The notes under the pieces are model-generated. The model saw nothing but the letters and a program-made list of their open reading frames with translations. It made no database searches and was not told the DNA's origin. This document shows positions 23,670-32,357 of a DNA stretch of 32,357 bases, in pieces (the first letter of the stretch is position 1; each line of letters starts with the position of its first letter). The stretch lies in the NCBI GenBank assembly GCA_031291275.1, contig JARLJJ010000390.1:1-32357 (forward strand). The letters run 5' to 3'. Origin of the DNA: Formivibrio sp. (lineage in GTDB: Bacteria > Pseudomonadota > Gammaproteobacteria > Burkholderiales > Chitinibacteraceae). The position numbers were made by a program, and so were the translations under genes.

Positions 23670-26600
23670 GTTGAACTCCTGGCAACGGCTAAGGCTTTGC
23701 CATGCGATTTGCGTTCACGCCAGCACTTCACGCGCAGGCGCAGATTATCCAGTGTCAGATAGATGACCGGCGTGGTGTACAGGGTGATCCACTGGCTCAC
23801 CAGCAATCCGCCCACAACCGAGATACCCAGCGGCTGGCGCAACTCAGCGCCATCGCCGGTTCCCAGCGCAAGTGGCAGCGCACCCAGCAGCGCGGCAAAG
23901 GTAGTCATCAGGATCGGGCGCAGGCGTTGGGCGCAGGCTCGGCGAATGGCTTCTCGGGGTTCCAGTCCGTCGTGGCGTTCGGCGTGAATGGCAAAGTCGA
24001 TCATCATGATGGCGTTCTTCTTTACAATGCCCACCAGCAGGATCACGCCGATGAGTGCAATGACACTGAATTCGGTGTGGAACAGCATCAGGGCGAGCAG
24101 GGCGCCAAGACCGGCCGACGGCAATGTGGACAGGATGGTGAGCGGATGCACGGCACTCTCGTAGAGAATGCCCAGGACGATGTAAATCGTCAGCAACGCG
24201 GCAAGGATCAGTATTGGTTGGCTGTTGAGTGAATCCTGAAACGCGCGCGCATTACCCTGGAAATTGCCGTGTACCCCGCTGGGTACACCTGCTCGTGCCA
24301 AGGCCGTCCCGATAGCCTGCGTGGCTTGGCCAAGAGAGACGCCGTCTGCCAGGTTGAAGGAAACCGTCGAAGCCGCGAAGCCGCCCTGGTGGTTGACAGA
24401 CAATGGCGTGCGTGTGGCCTGCCAGTGGGCTACCGCAGAAAGCGGGACGGTTCCGCCCTTGGGCGTGATCAGGACGATGTCATCGAGCGAATGGGGCGAT
24501 TGCAGGTATTGTGGCATTGCTTCCAATACCACGGTGTATTGGTTCAGTTCTTGGTAAATATTGGATACCTGGCGCTGACCGAACGCATCGTTGAGCGTGG
24601 CGTCGACCATCTGCATGGTCAACCCCAGCCGCGCCACTGCATCACGATCGACAGTGAGTGTGGTGCGCGAACCTTTGTCCAGCGCGTCGGTATTCACATC
24701 GGTAATTTCAGGCAATTGCGCCATCGTTTGCCGGATGGTCGGTTCCCACTGGCGCAATAGGGCCAGATCATCCGATTGCAAGGTGTATTGGTAGGCTGCA
24801 TCGCTCTGGCGTCCTCCCACCCGGATGTCGCTGGCCGCTTGCAGGAACAGGCTGGCGCCCGGCACCCGCAAGAACTGGGGACGCAGGCGGTTGATCACGG
24901 TATCGGCGGAAACACCTCGTTCGGCGAGTGGTTTCAGTACCACGAACATGAAGCCACCGTTGGCGCGCGCCCCCCCGGTGAAGGCCATGACGTTCGCCAC
25001 CGCCGGGTCCTTCTGTACGATATTGACCAGAGTGCGCAACTTGCCGCTGACCGCCTCGAAAGAGCTGCTCTGGTCTGCCTGGATGCCGCCGACCAGCATG
25101 CCGATGTCTTCTTTCGGAAAGAACCCCTTGGGCACGACCACATACAGGTATACGTTGGCGGCGATGGTGGCGAAGAAGACAAAAAGCATGAAGCGGCTAT
25201 GCGCCAATGCCCAGTCCAGCGAACGTGCATAGCCGGCATGCACCCTTTGCATGCTGCGCTCCGACCAACGTCCCAAGGCATGCCAGTATGCGACGATTCC
25301 CTTGGATGTCGACAAATCGCCTTGCTTGCTGTGCGTGCTGCGCCTAAGCAGATACGCGCACATCATGGGTGTCGTGGATAGCGACACCAGCATGGAGACC
25401 AGTACTGCGATGGCGAGGGTGACCGAAAACTCGCGGAAATAACGCCCGACGATGCCGCCCATGGCAAGAATCGGGATGAATACGGCGACCAGCGACGCAC
25501 TCATCGAAATGACGGTGAAACTGACCTCGCGTGCACCCTTGAGGACGGCGCGCATGGGCGAAAGTCCCTGCTCGATATAACGCGTGCAATTTTCCAGCAC
25601 GACCACCGCATCATCGACGACAAAGCCGGTGGCGATGGTCAGGGCCATCAGCGAGAGGTTGTCGAGCGTAAAGCCAAACAGAAACATCCCGGCAAGGGTT
25701 GCGACCAGGGATACCGGTACGGCAACTGCCGGGATCAACGTTGCGCGCGCACTGCGCAGGAAGGCGAATACCACCAGCACGACCAGTATCACCGAGATGA
25801 TCAGTGAACGTTCCACTTCGTGCAGCGAGGCGCGGATGGTCGTGGTGCGTTCCAGTGCAACGTTCACATCGATGCCTGTCGGCAGTGTGGCGCGCAGTGC
25901 GGGCAGGGCGGACTTGATGGCTTCGACCGTATCGATGATGTTGGCGCCCGGTTCGCGGAATACTTGCAACTGCACGGCCGGTCTGCCATTAGTGAGGCCA
26001 AGGTTGTAGAGATCTTGCTGCATCTCCTGAACGTCGGCGATGTCGCCAAGCCGAAGTGCGGCCCCGTTTTGCCAGCGCAAAACCAGTTGGCGATAGGCTT
26101 GTGCTGTTTTGAGCTGGTCATTGGTCCCGATCAACCAACTGTTTTTGCCGTCATCCAGATTTCCGGTGGGCGCGTGGGCGTTGGCTGCCGCAATGGCGGC
26201 CCGCACCATTTCCAGCGACAAGCCAGTGCGATTGAGCGCCGGCAGATTCACGCGCACGCGCACGGCGGGCGAGGCCCCGCCGCCGATGTCCACCTGACCG
26301 ACACCTTTAATCTGTGCAATGCGCTGCGCGAGCAGGGTCGAGGCAGCATCGTAAAGTTGTTCGCGCGTGTGGCGATCCGAGGTCAGCGACAACAGCATGA
26401 TCGGCTGATCTGCCGGGTTGACCTTGCGATAGGTTGGGTTGCGCGGCAGGCTGCTGGGCAGTGTGCCTGCGGCGGCATTGATGGCGGCTTGCACGTCGCG
26501 AGCGGCATCGTCGATATTGCGTGACAGGTCGAACTGCAGCACCACGCGCGTTGAGCCCAGCGCGCTGGACGAGGTCATTTGGGTGACCCCGGCGATGGTG

Positions 26601-26815
26601 CCGAGTGCGCGTTCGAGCGGCGTCGCCACGGTGGCCGCCATTGTCTCGGGGCTGGCGCCGGGCAAGCTGCTCGACACGGTGATGGTCGGGAAATCCACCT
26701 GCGGTAGCGGCGCGACAGGCAATTGCGTGAACGCAATCACCCCGGCCAACAATGCGCCGAGTGTGAGCAGCGTTGTTGCCACCGGCCGCGAAATGAACAG
26801 GTGGGCAAGGCTCAT
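23666..26815 (-). CDS. mdtC: RND multidrug efflux transporter, MdtC/MuxC-like
   Basis: Proton-driven inner-membrane pump of the hydrophobe/amphiphile efflux family, 1049 residues with 12 membrane segments and two large periplasmic loops. The proton-relay residues are visible: the Asp pair in [13 protein letters not shown] (TM4) and the Lys in [14 protein letters not shown] (TM10). [20 protein letters not shown] begins TM1. It is the second of two tandem RND genes, the arrangement of mdtB-mdtC in E. coli and muxB-muxC in Pseudomonas, where the two form heteromeric trimers. It overlaps both neighbours by four bases. Substrates cannot be told from sequence; bile salts, novobiocin and aromatic compounds are typical for the family. 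Confidence 0.93.
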   Translation of the reverse strand: MSLAHLFISRPVATTLLTLGALLAGVIAFTQLPVAPLPQVDFPTITVSSSLPGASPETMAATVATPLERALGTIAGVTQMTSSSALGSTRVVLQFDLSRNIDDAARDVQAAINAAAGTLPSSLPRNPTYRKVNPADQPIMLLSLTSDRHTREQLYDAASTLLAQRIAQIKGVGQVDIGGGASPAVRVRVNLPALNRTGLSLEMVRAAIAAANAHAPTGNLDDGKNSWLIGTNDQLKTAQAYRQLVLRWQNGAALRLGDIADVQEMQQDLYNLGLTNGRPAVQLQVFREPGANIIDTVEAIKSALPALRATLPTGIDVNVALERTTTIRASLHEVERSLIISVILVVLVVFAFLRSARATLIPAVAVPVSLVATLAGMFLFGFTLDNLSLMALTIATGFVVDDAVVVLENCTRYIEQGLSPMRAVLKGAREVSFTVISMSASLVAVFIPILAMGGIVGRYFREFSVTLAIAVLVSMLVSLSTTPMMCAYLLRRSTHSKQGDLSTSKGIVAYWHALGRWSERSMQRVHAGYARSLDWALAHSRFMLFVFFATIAANVYLYVVVPKGFFPKEDIGMLVGGIQADQSSSFEAVSGKLRTLVNIVQKDPAVANVMAFTGGARANGGFMFVVLKPLAERGVSADTVINRLRPQFLRVPGASLFLQAASDIRVGGRQSDAAYQYTLQSDDLALLRQWEPTIRQTMAQLPEITDVNTDALDKGSRTTLTVDRDAVARLGLTMQMVDATLNDAFGQRQVSNIYQELNQYTVVLEAMPQYLQSPHSLDDIVLITPKGGTVPLSAVAHWQATRTPLSVNHQGGFAASTVSFNLADGVSLGQATQAIGTALARAGVPSGVHGNFQGNARAFQDSLNSQPILILAALLTIYIVLGILYESAVHPLTILSTLPSAGLGALLALMLFHTEFSVIALIGVILLVGIVKKNAIMMIDFAIHAERHDGLEPREAIRRACAQRLRPILMTTFAALLGALPLALGTGDGAELRQPLGISVVGGLLVSQWITLYTTPVIYLTLDNLRLRVKCWRERKSHGKALAVARSST

Positions 26816-29800
26816 GGCCGTACTCCCGATTCTTGCAGAACGGTCCCGCTTTTGTTGCGGGCAAAATATTGCACCAGCCTGTCGAAGGCAAGGTAGATCA
26901 CCGGGGTGGTAAACAAGGTGAGTACCTGACTGACGAGCAGGCCGCCGACCATGGTCAGCCCGAGCGGGTGACGCAATTCCGAACCCATTCCCTGACCCAG
27001 CAACAAGGGTAGTGCGCCGAACAGGGCGGCCAGTGTTGTCATGAGGATCGGACGGAAGCGCAGCAGGCAGGCCTGGTGAATGGCATCGCGCGGACTCAGT
27101 CCCTGATGACGCTGCGCGTCGAGGGCGAAATCGATCATCATGATGGCGTTTTTCTTGACGATGCCGATCAGCAGGACAATGCCGATGATGGCGATCACGC
27201 CGAGGTCATTGCGGCTGAGCAGCAAGGCCAGCAATGCGCCAATCCCTGCGGAAGGCAGGGTCGAGAGGATGGTCACCGGATGGATGAAGCTCTCGTAGAG
27301 CACTCCGAGCACGATATACATGGTGACCACAGCGGCAAGGATCAGCCATAACTGATTTGACAGTGCGCCCTGAAATGCCTGGGTGGCCCCTTCAAAGCTG
27401 GTATGAATGAAAACCGGCATCTCAATATCGCGTTCGGCCTGCTGCACGGAGGTGACAGCCTGTTCCAGCGAGGTGCCCGGCGTGAGGTTGAAGGAGACGG
27501 TTGCTGCGGGGAACTGGTCGAGATGGTTGACGACCAAAGGAGTGTTGCGTTGGCTGATGCGTGCCACGGCGTTCAGGGGAACCTGGGCTCCATTCGCGGT
27601 CGTGAGTGAAATGTCGCCGAGACTGTCAAGGCCGCTTTGGAATTGCTGTGGGACTTCCAGCACCACACGATATTGGTTGGCCTGGGTGAAGATCGTTGAA
27701 ATCAGGCGTTGGCCAAAGGCGTCGTAAAGTACGCTGTCGATGGCGGCAATCGAGATGCCCAGTCGTGCCGCTTCATCGCGGTTGATTTCCACATAGGCTT
27801 GCAAACCATTGTTTTGCAGATCAGATGCAGCATCGCGCAACTGCGGCAGCCTGTTCAGGCGATCCATCAGTTTGGGGACCCAGATGGCGAGATCGGCGCT
27901 GCGCGTACTGTCCAAGGTGAACTGAAATTGCGAACGGCTGGCGCGGTCTTCGATGGTGAGATCCTGCATCGGTTGCAGGTACAGGCGGATGCCCGGCACG
28001 GGATCGGCCAGCGCTTGCAGCCGTGCGATGACCTGATCGCCGCGTTCGCGCTGCGCCAAGGGCTTGAGGTTGATGAGCATGCGGCCGCTATTGAGCGTGG
28101 TATTGGTGCCATCCACGCCGATCAGCGAAGACAGACTCTCGACTGCGGGGTCTTTCAGCAAGGCTTCGGCCAACGCCTGCTGGCGCTGCGCCATGGCGGC
28201 GAATGAAATTGACGGCGCGGCTTCGGTGACCGCCTGTACGACTCCCGTGTCCTGCTCCGGGAAAAACCCTTTGGGTACCAGCACGTAAAGCAGCACGGTG
28301 AGCCCCAGTGTGGCGATCGCGATGATAAGGACGAACGCCTGATAGTCCAGTACACGCTGCAGCAGCCGGTCGTAGCCGCCAATGATGCGTTCAAAGCCGC
28401 GAGCGATGTATCGTGCAATCGCGCCCTCGGTTTGTTCGTCATGGGCATGCAGCCAGCGGGAGGACATCATCGGGGTAAGCGTCAGCGAAACGACCGCCGA
28501 GATAAGAATGGAGACGGCTAGCGTGATGGCAAATTCGCGGAACAGCCGGCCGACGACATCGCTCATGAAAAGCAGTGGAATCAGCACGGCAATCAACGAG
28601 ATGGTCAGCGAAATGATCGTGAAGCCGATCTGCTTGGCGCCTTTGAACGCCGCGTTCATTGGCGTTTCGCCCGCTTCGACAAAGCGCGAAATATTTTCAA
28701 TCATCACGATGGCGTCATCGACGACAAAGCCAGTGGCAATGGTCAGCGCCATCAAGGTCAGATTGTTGATCGAGAAGCCAGCGAGGTGCATTACGCCGAA
28801 GGTACCGATCAACGATAGCGGTACGGCGACGGCCGGAATGAGTGTGGCGCGCAGGCTGCGCAGGAAGAGTGCAATCACCGCGATCACCAGCGCCACGGCA
28901 AATAGCAGCTCCATCTGAACGTCATGGACGGAAGCGCGAATGGTCGCGGTTCGGTCGGTCAATGTCTTCAGATCGACCGCTGCGGGTAGGGCCGCGCGCA
29001 AGGATGGCAACAACGCTTGAATGCGGTCCACCGTTTCGATCACGTTGGCACCAGGCTGGCGCTGGATATTGATGACGATACCGGGTGCGGCATTGGCCCA
29101 TGCGGCAAGACGCACGTTCTCCGCGCCGTCCACCACTGTAGCGACATCCGCAAGACGGATCGGCGCACCATTGCGATAGGCAATGACCAGGTTGCGGTAC
29201 TCCTCCGCCGAGTGCAGTTGATCATTGGCATCCAGTGTCGAGGCCCGCTCCGGCCCATTGAAGCTGCCTTTGGCTTGGAACACATTCTGCGCCGCAATGG
29301 CCGTGCGTACGTCATCCAGTGTCAGGCCTTTGGCTGCGATAGCGCGCGGATTGACCTGCAGGCGCACGGCAGGCTTTTGCCCTCCACTGAGCGTGACGAG
29401 CCCCACGCCCGGCAATTGCGAAATCTTTTGCGCCATGCGCGTGTCGGCCAGATCCTGCAACTGTGTCAGCGGCAGGGTTTGAGAGGTCAGCGCGAGCGTC
29501 AGCACCGGCGCGTCGGCCGGGTTGACCTTGCTGTAGACCGGCGGTTGCGGCAAATCCTTGGGCAACAGGTTGGCCGCTGCATTGATGGCGGCCTGGACTT
29601 CTTGTTCGGCAGTGTCGAGACTTAGCGATAATGCAAAACGCAGCGTGATTGTGGAGCCGCCTCCGGCGCTGGTTGACCACATCTGTGTCAGGCCCGGCAT
29701 TTGTCCGAACTGGCGTTCCAGCGGTGCGGTAATGGTGGAAGTCACCACATCCGGGCTTGCGCCCGGGTACAGGGTACTGACGCGGATGGTCGGATAATCC

Positions 29801-29919
29801 ACCTGGGGCAGCGCCGAGAGCGGGAGTTGCCGGTAGGCCAGCAGGCCGGACAGCAGGATGGCCAGCATGCACAGAACGGTCGCAACCGGCCGTTCGATGA
29901 ACAGGCGCGAGGGGTTCAT
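26812..29919 (-). CDS. mdtB: RND multidrug efflux transporter, MdtB/MuxB-like
   Basis: First of the two RND pump subunits, 1035 residues. [40 protein letters not shown] marks TM1 and the first porter domain. [13 protein letters not shown] carries the TM4 Asp pair and [22 protein letters not shown] the TM10 Lys, so it should be an active proton antiporter. In E. coli, MdtB and MdtC assemble as a 2:1 trimer; the same is inferred here. The start overlaps the adaptor gene stop (ATGA), so the chain adaptor, pump, pump, channel is translationally linked. Confidence 0.93.
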   Translation of the reverse strand: MNPSRLFIERPVATVLCMLAILLSGLLAYRQLPLSALPQVDYPTIRVSTLYPGASPDVVTSTITAPLERQFGQMPGLTQMWSTSAGGGSTITLRFALSLSLDTAEQEVQAAINAAANLLPKDLPQPPVYSKVNPADAPVLTLALTSQTLPLTQLQDLADTRMAQKISQLPGVGLVTLSGGQKPAVRLQVNPRAIAAKGLTLDDVRTAIAAQNVFQAKGSFNGPERASTLDANDQLHSAEEYRNLVIAYRNGAPIRLADVATVVDGAENVRLAAWANAAPGIVINIQRQPGANVIETVDRIQALLPSLRAALPAAVDLKTLTDRTATIRASVHDVQMELLFAVALVIAVIALFLRSLRATLIPAVAVPLSLIGTFGVMHLAGFSINNLTLMALTIATGFVVDDAIVMIENISRFVEAGETPMNAAFKGAKQIGFTIISLTISLIAVLIPLLFMSDVVGRLFREFAITLAVSILISAVVSLTLTPMMSSRWLHAHDEQTEGAIARYIARGFERIIGGYDRLLQRVLDYQAFVLIIAIATLGLTVLLYVLVPKGFFPEQDTGVVQAVTEAAPSISFAAMAQRQQALAEALLKDPAVESLSSLIGVDGTNTTLNSGRMLINLKPLAQRERGDQVIARLQALADPVPGIRLYLQPMQDLTIEDRASRSQFQFTLDSTRSADLAIWVPKLMDRLNRLPQLRDAASDLQNNGLQAYVEINRDEAARLGISIAAIDSVLYDAFGQRLISTIFTQANQYRVVLEVPQQFQSGLDSLGDISLTTANGAQVPLNAVARISQRNTPLVVNHLDQFPAATVSFNLTPGTSLEQAVTSVQQAERDIEMPVFIHTSFEGATQAFQGALSNQLWLILAAVVTMYIVLGVLYESFIHPVTILSTLPSAGIGALLALLLSRNDLGVIAIIGIVLLIGIVKKNAIMMIDFALDAQRHQGLSPRDAIHQACLLRFRPILMTTLAALFGALPLLLGQGMGSELRHPLGLTMVGGLLVSQVLTLFTTPVIYLAFDRLVQYFARNKSGTVLQESGVRP

Positions 29920-31220
29920 TGCGCGCTGCCTTGCGCGGAAGCATTGCCGCGACGCTTGCCTCGTCTGCCGTTCCCGGCAGCGGGCGACGGGGTGTCAGGT
30001 TTTGCCATCACCTGTACGCTGGCGCCGTCGCGTACGCGATCTACGCCATCGGTCACGACGCGTTCGCCAACCTTCAGGCCTTTGAGCACGGCAACCTGTG
30101 TACTATCACTGGGGCCGGTCTGTACGGGGCGCATACTCACCGTATTGCCCGTGGCCGATTCATTTACCACGAAAACAAAGCTTCCATTGGCCCCTGGCTG
30201 TACTGCCGCGGTTGGGGCAAGTACCACTTGCTTCAGCGTATCGACGGTTAGGTGCACGTTCACGAACTGATTCGGGAAAAGCTGGTCGTCGTCGTTGGCA
30301 AATTCGGCCTTGAGCTTGATCGTGCCGGTGGCCGGATCGATCAGATTATCCAGGCTGACCAGCTTGCCAACTCCCAATTGCTTGCGGTTGTCGGCATCCC
30401 AAGCTTCTACGCTGACGGGTTCACCGGTCTTCTGTCGTGCCAATACCGCTTGCAGTTGTTGCTGGGGCAAGGGGAAAACGACGCTGATCGGGTGGACTTC
30501 AGTGATAACGACCAATCCGTTGCTGTCGGATGTTTGAACCAGATTGCCTGCATCGATCTGACGCAAGCCCACTCGCCCCGAAATAGGCGCGGTGACTTGC
30601 GTATAACTTAGTTGCAGTTTTGCCTGTTCCAGCGCGGCGTGATCGGCGGCGATACTGGCCGTAAGCTGGCTTACCAGGGCCGCCTGGGTGTCGACCTGCT
30701 GACTTGCGATGGAGTTCTGCGCCAGCAGCGTTTGGTACCGCTTCAGGTCAGTCTGCGCTGCGCCAAGTTGGGCTTGATCTTTTGCCAGTTGCGCGGCGGC
30801 ACTGTCTACCTGGGCTTGGAAGCTGCGCGGGTCGATGCGCGCAAGCACTTGCCCGGCTTTGACCAGCTGACCTTCGTGAAACAGCACCTGCTGCAAACGG
30901 CCCGAGACCTGTACACGCACGGTGGCCGTATTGCGTGCGGAGACCGTGCCCAGCGCGCTGAGGCGTACCGGCATGTCACCGACCACGGTTGCGAGGGCGA
31001 CCACGGGGGAAACCTGCCGGCCGGGGCGCGTGCCTTGGGTCGATGCCACGGGTGAAGTGGCTGGAGCGGGTTGTTTTTTCAGGACGTACAGTGCGGTTCC
31101 GATTGCAATCACAATCACGACGCCATAAACCCAGAGCGCGGATTTTTGTGGGCGCGGCGCCAGAGGCGCTGACTCGTTTCCTGCCTCGGTTGAATCAGAT
31201 GATTGAGGTTTCGTTTTCAT
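29916..31220 (-). CDS. mdtA: RND efflux periplasmic adaptor, MdtA/MuxA-like
   Basis: Membrane-fusion protein of the tripartite exporter, 434 residues. An N-terminal membrane anchor ([19 protein letters not shown], about residues 29-47) precedes a lipoyl half-motif ([30 protein letters not shown]), a coiled-coil hairpin (about residues 110-200), the second lipoyl half ([25 protein letters not shown]), a beta-barrel domain and a membrane-proximal domain. The C-terminal tail is rich in Gly, Arg and Ala ([19 protein letters not shown]), common in MdtA relatives. GGAAG lies before the ATG. It is the first gene of the pump operon, 56 bases after the sensor kinase, and probably shares a message with it. 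Confidence 0.93.
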   Translation of the reverse strand: MKTKPQSSDSTEAGNESAPLAPRPQKSALWVYGVVIVIAIGTALYVLKKQPAPATSPVASTQGTRPGRQVSPVVALATVVGDMPVRLSALGTVSARNTATVRVQVSGRLQQVLFHEGQLVKAGQVLARIDPRSFQAQVDSAAAQLAKDQAQLGAAQTDLKRYQTLLAQNSIASQQVDTQAALVSQLTASIAADHAALEQAKLQLSYTQVTAPISGRVGLRQIDAGNLVQTSDSNGLVVITEVHPISVVFPLPQQQLQAVLARQKTGEPVSVEAWDADNRKQLGVGKLVSLDNLIDPATGTIKLKAEFANDDDQLFPNQFVNVHLTVDTLKQVVLAPTAAVQPGANGSFVFVVNESATGNTVSMRPVQTGPSDSTQVAVLKGLKVGERVVTDGVDRVRDGASVQVMAKPDTPSPAAGNGRRGKRRGNASAQGSAQ

Positions 31221-31276
31221 TGCGGTCTTCCAAATAGAGATATTTTTTAAATCAGGAACCGGAGATGTTCATGGCA

Positions 31277-32357
31277 TCAGTCGCGTGCAACTTCGGCAGG
31301 GCAAGGTTGAAAACGCAGAACGACGGACAATCCGCCAAGCTGTACCGATTGGCCCAGTACGATACTGACGCCATACCGGGTGGCAATGGCCTGCACAATG
31401 GACAAGCCCAGTCCGCAACCCTCCACATCGTTTTCGGCGCTGCGATGAAAGCGCTCAAAGACTCTGTCGCGCTCCTCTGCAGGGATACCCGGACCGCTGT
31501 CTTCTATTGTCAACACAGTCTGGTTGGTGTCGCGATGGAGTAGCAGGTTGATCGTGCCGGATGGCGGGGTGTACTTCACCGCGTTTTCCAGCACGTTGCG
31601 CACCAGGATACGAAGGGCTTCGGTGCTGCCACGAATGCTGAACTGCCCGTCAGGGACTTCGCCGAAGGAATCTGCGCCGACATCGATGCTGCGCGCCTGG
31701 GCTTGGGGCAATATGTCGGACAATGCCAGGCGTACGACCTGAGGTAGGTCGGTGCAGGCACTATCGCTAACGCTGGCTTCCTCGCGCGCCAGCACCAGCA
31801 TTTGCTCGACAAGCCGTGTGGCACGGTCAATGCCCATCAGCAGCCGCTCAGCCAGGACATGGCGTTTCTCATTCGTCGTGGCACGTTGCATGGCTTGCAC
31901 CTGTAGACGCAAGGCCGCCAGGGGCGAGCGCAGCTCGTGTGCCGCGTCGGCGACGAAATGCTGCTGCGCGGTAAAGGCATCGCTGACCCGTAGGAACAAG
32001 ACATTGATTTCCTGAATGAAGGGCAGCAATTCACCGGGGACGTTTTCCGTACGCAAGGCGCGCAGGTCATTGGCTTCGCGCTGCGCGATTTCTTCGCGCG
32101 AAGTCTGGAGCGGACGCAGCGCGTGAGCAATGCTCCACAATACGATGAGTAACAGTATCGGGCCAAGAATGAGGATGGGCAGTACCGTACGGAAGGCCAG
32201 TTGGCGTGCCATGCGGCTACGCACGCTCATATCGTGCATAACTTCTATTAGCATGGTTCGCGAATGTACAGTGAAGACACGGAATGGCTTACCATCGATC
32301 TGTCGTGTCGAAAATCCGCGAGCAACAGGTGTTACGTCCTGCCCAATTCCTTGGCGA
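31277..32357 (-). CDS. Two-component sensor histidine kinase, N-terminus outside window
   Basis: Membrane sensor kinase of the QseC/TctE type. The minus-strand frame stays open from the ATG at 32254 to the window edge (for example RGFSTRQIDGKPFRVFTVHSR), and this stretch fits the end of a periplasmic sensor domain. The 32254 ATG is therefore internal and the gene is cut by the window. Visible order: end of the periplasmic part, membrane segment TVLPILILGPILLLIVLWSIA, a HAMP-like linker, the His box VADAAHELRSPLAALRLQ, the N box RNVLENAVKYTPP, and the G boxes EDSGPGIP and GCGLGLSIV. Its stop lies 56 bases before the RND adaptor gene on the same strand, so it probably controls the efflux operon with a response regulator encoded just beyond the window. 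The signal is unknown. Confidence 0.9.
   Translation of the reverse strand, partial: RQGIGQDVTPVARGFSTRQIDGKPFRVFTVHSRTMLIEVMHDMSVRSRMARQLAFRTVLPILILGPILLLIVLWSIAHALRPLQTSREEIAQREANDLRALRTENVPGELLPFIQEINVLFLRVSDAFTAQQHFVADAAHELRSPLAALRLQVQAMQRATTNEKRHVLAERLLMGIDRATRLVEQMLVLAREEASVSDSACTDLPQVVRLALSDILPQAQARSIDVGADSFGEVPDGQFSIRGSTEALRILVRNVLENAVKYTPPSGTINLLLHRDTNQTVLTIEDSGPGIPAEERDRVFERFHRSAENDVEGCGLGLSIVQAIATRYGVSIVLGQSVQLGGLSVVLRFQPCPAEVARD

Noticed and set aside
1..32357. CRISPR arrays, tRNA or rRNA genes, prophage and integrase genes
   Set aside because: No regularly spaced direct repeats, tRNA-like cloverleaf, rRNA segments or phage-type products were recognised in any part of the window.

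Overview
The window looks like chromosome of a Gram-negative betaproteobacterium. Several things point that way: a sulfate transport operon ending in cysA-cysB, a SigF/NrsF/YedY1-YedZ1/MrpX-type locus, a Pho-controlled ugp operon and an RND efflux operon with an outer-membrane lipoprotein channel. Neisseriales is a reasonable guess for the order but is not proven by anything here. No rRNA, tRNA, CRISPR array, phage gene or transposase gene was found. Genes are tightly packed and no gene-free stretch exceeds 300 bases apart from a small mobile element.

Layout. (1) 1-3474, + strand: glycerol/dihydroxyacetone catabolism. It holds the 3' part of gldA, then dhaK, dhaL and a triosephosphate isomerase gene. 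A 267-bp MITE-like element with 22-bp terminal inverted repeats and two symmetrical internal hairpins sits between dhaK and dhaL and supplies the dhaK stop codon. (2) 3620-5612: a divergent IclR regulator and YagE-like 2-keto-3-deoxy-sugar-acid aldolase, with a clear sigma-70 promoter and a helically phased GGAA/TTCC operator candidate between them. (3) 5719-9702: a reactive-chlorine/oxidant defence locus. On the minus strand lie a YedZ1-like cytochrome b, a YedY1-like Tat-exported molybdopterin enzyme, a Met-rich MXKDX peptide (MrpX-like) and an exported MsrA. On the plus strand lie sigF and nrsF. The intergenic region carries two divergent perfect GTAACC-N16-CGAA motifs.

(4) 9900-16941, + strand: sulfate uptake. 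The order is sbp, a degenerate stand-alone EAL-domain gene, a second sulfate-binding protein, cysT, cysW, cysA and cysB. (5) 17092-22180, + strand: ugpB-A-E-C-Q for glycerol-3-phosphate and glycerophosphodiester uptake, behind a three-repeat Pho box. A 13-bp tandem duplication has shifted the frame at the very end of ugpQ. (6) 22218-32357, - strand: a sensor kinase (cut by the window end) followed by a four-gene MdtABC/MuxABC-OpmB type RND efflux operon in which every junction is a 4-base ATGA overlap.

The most interesting items are the unusually symmetrical MITE-like element, the SigF promoter that overlaps the annotated sigF start codon, the Met-every-five-residues exported peptide next to two kinds of exported Met-sulfoxide reductase, the inactive-looking EAL gene inside a sulfate operon, and the phased operator in front of the YagE-like aldolase.
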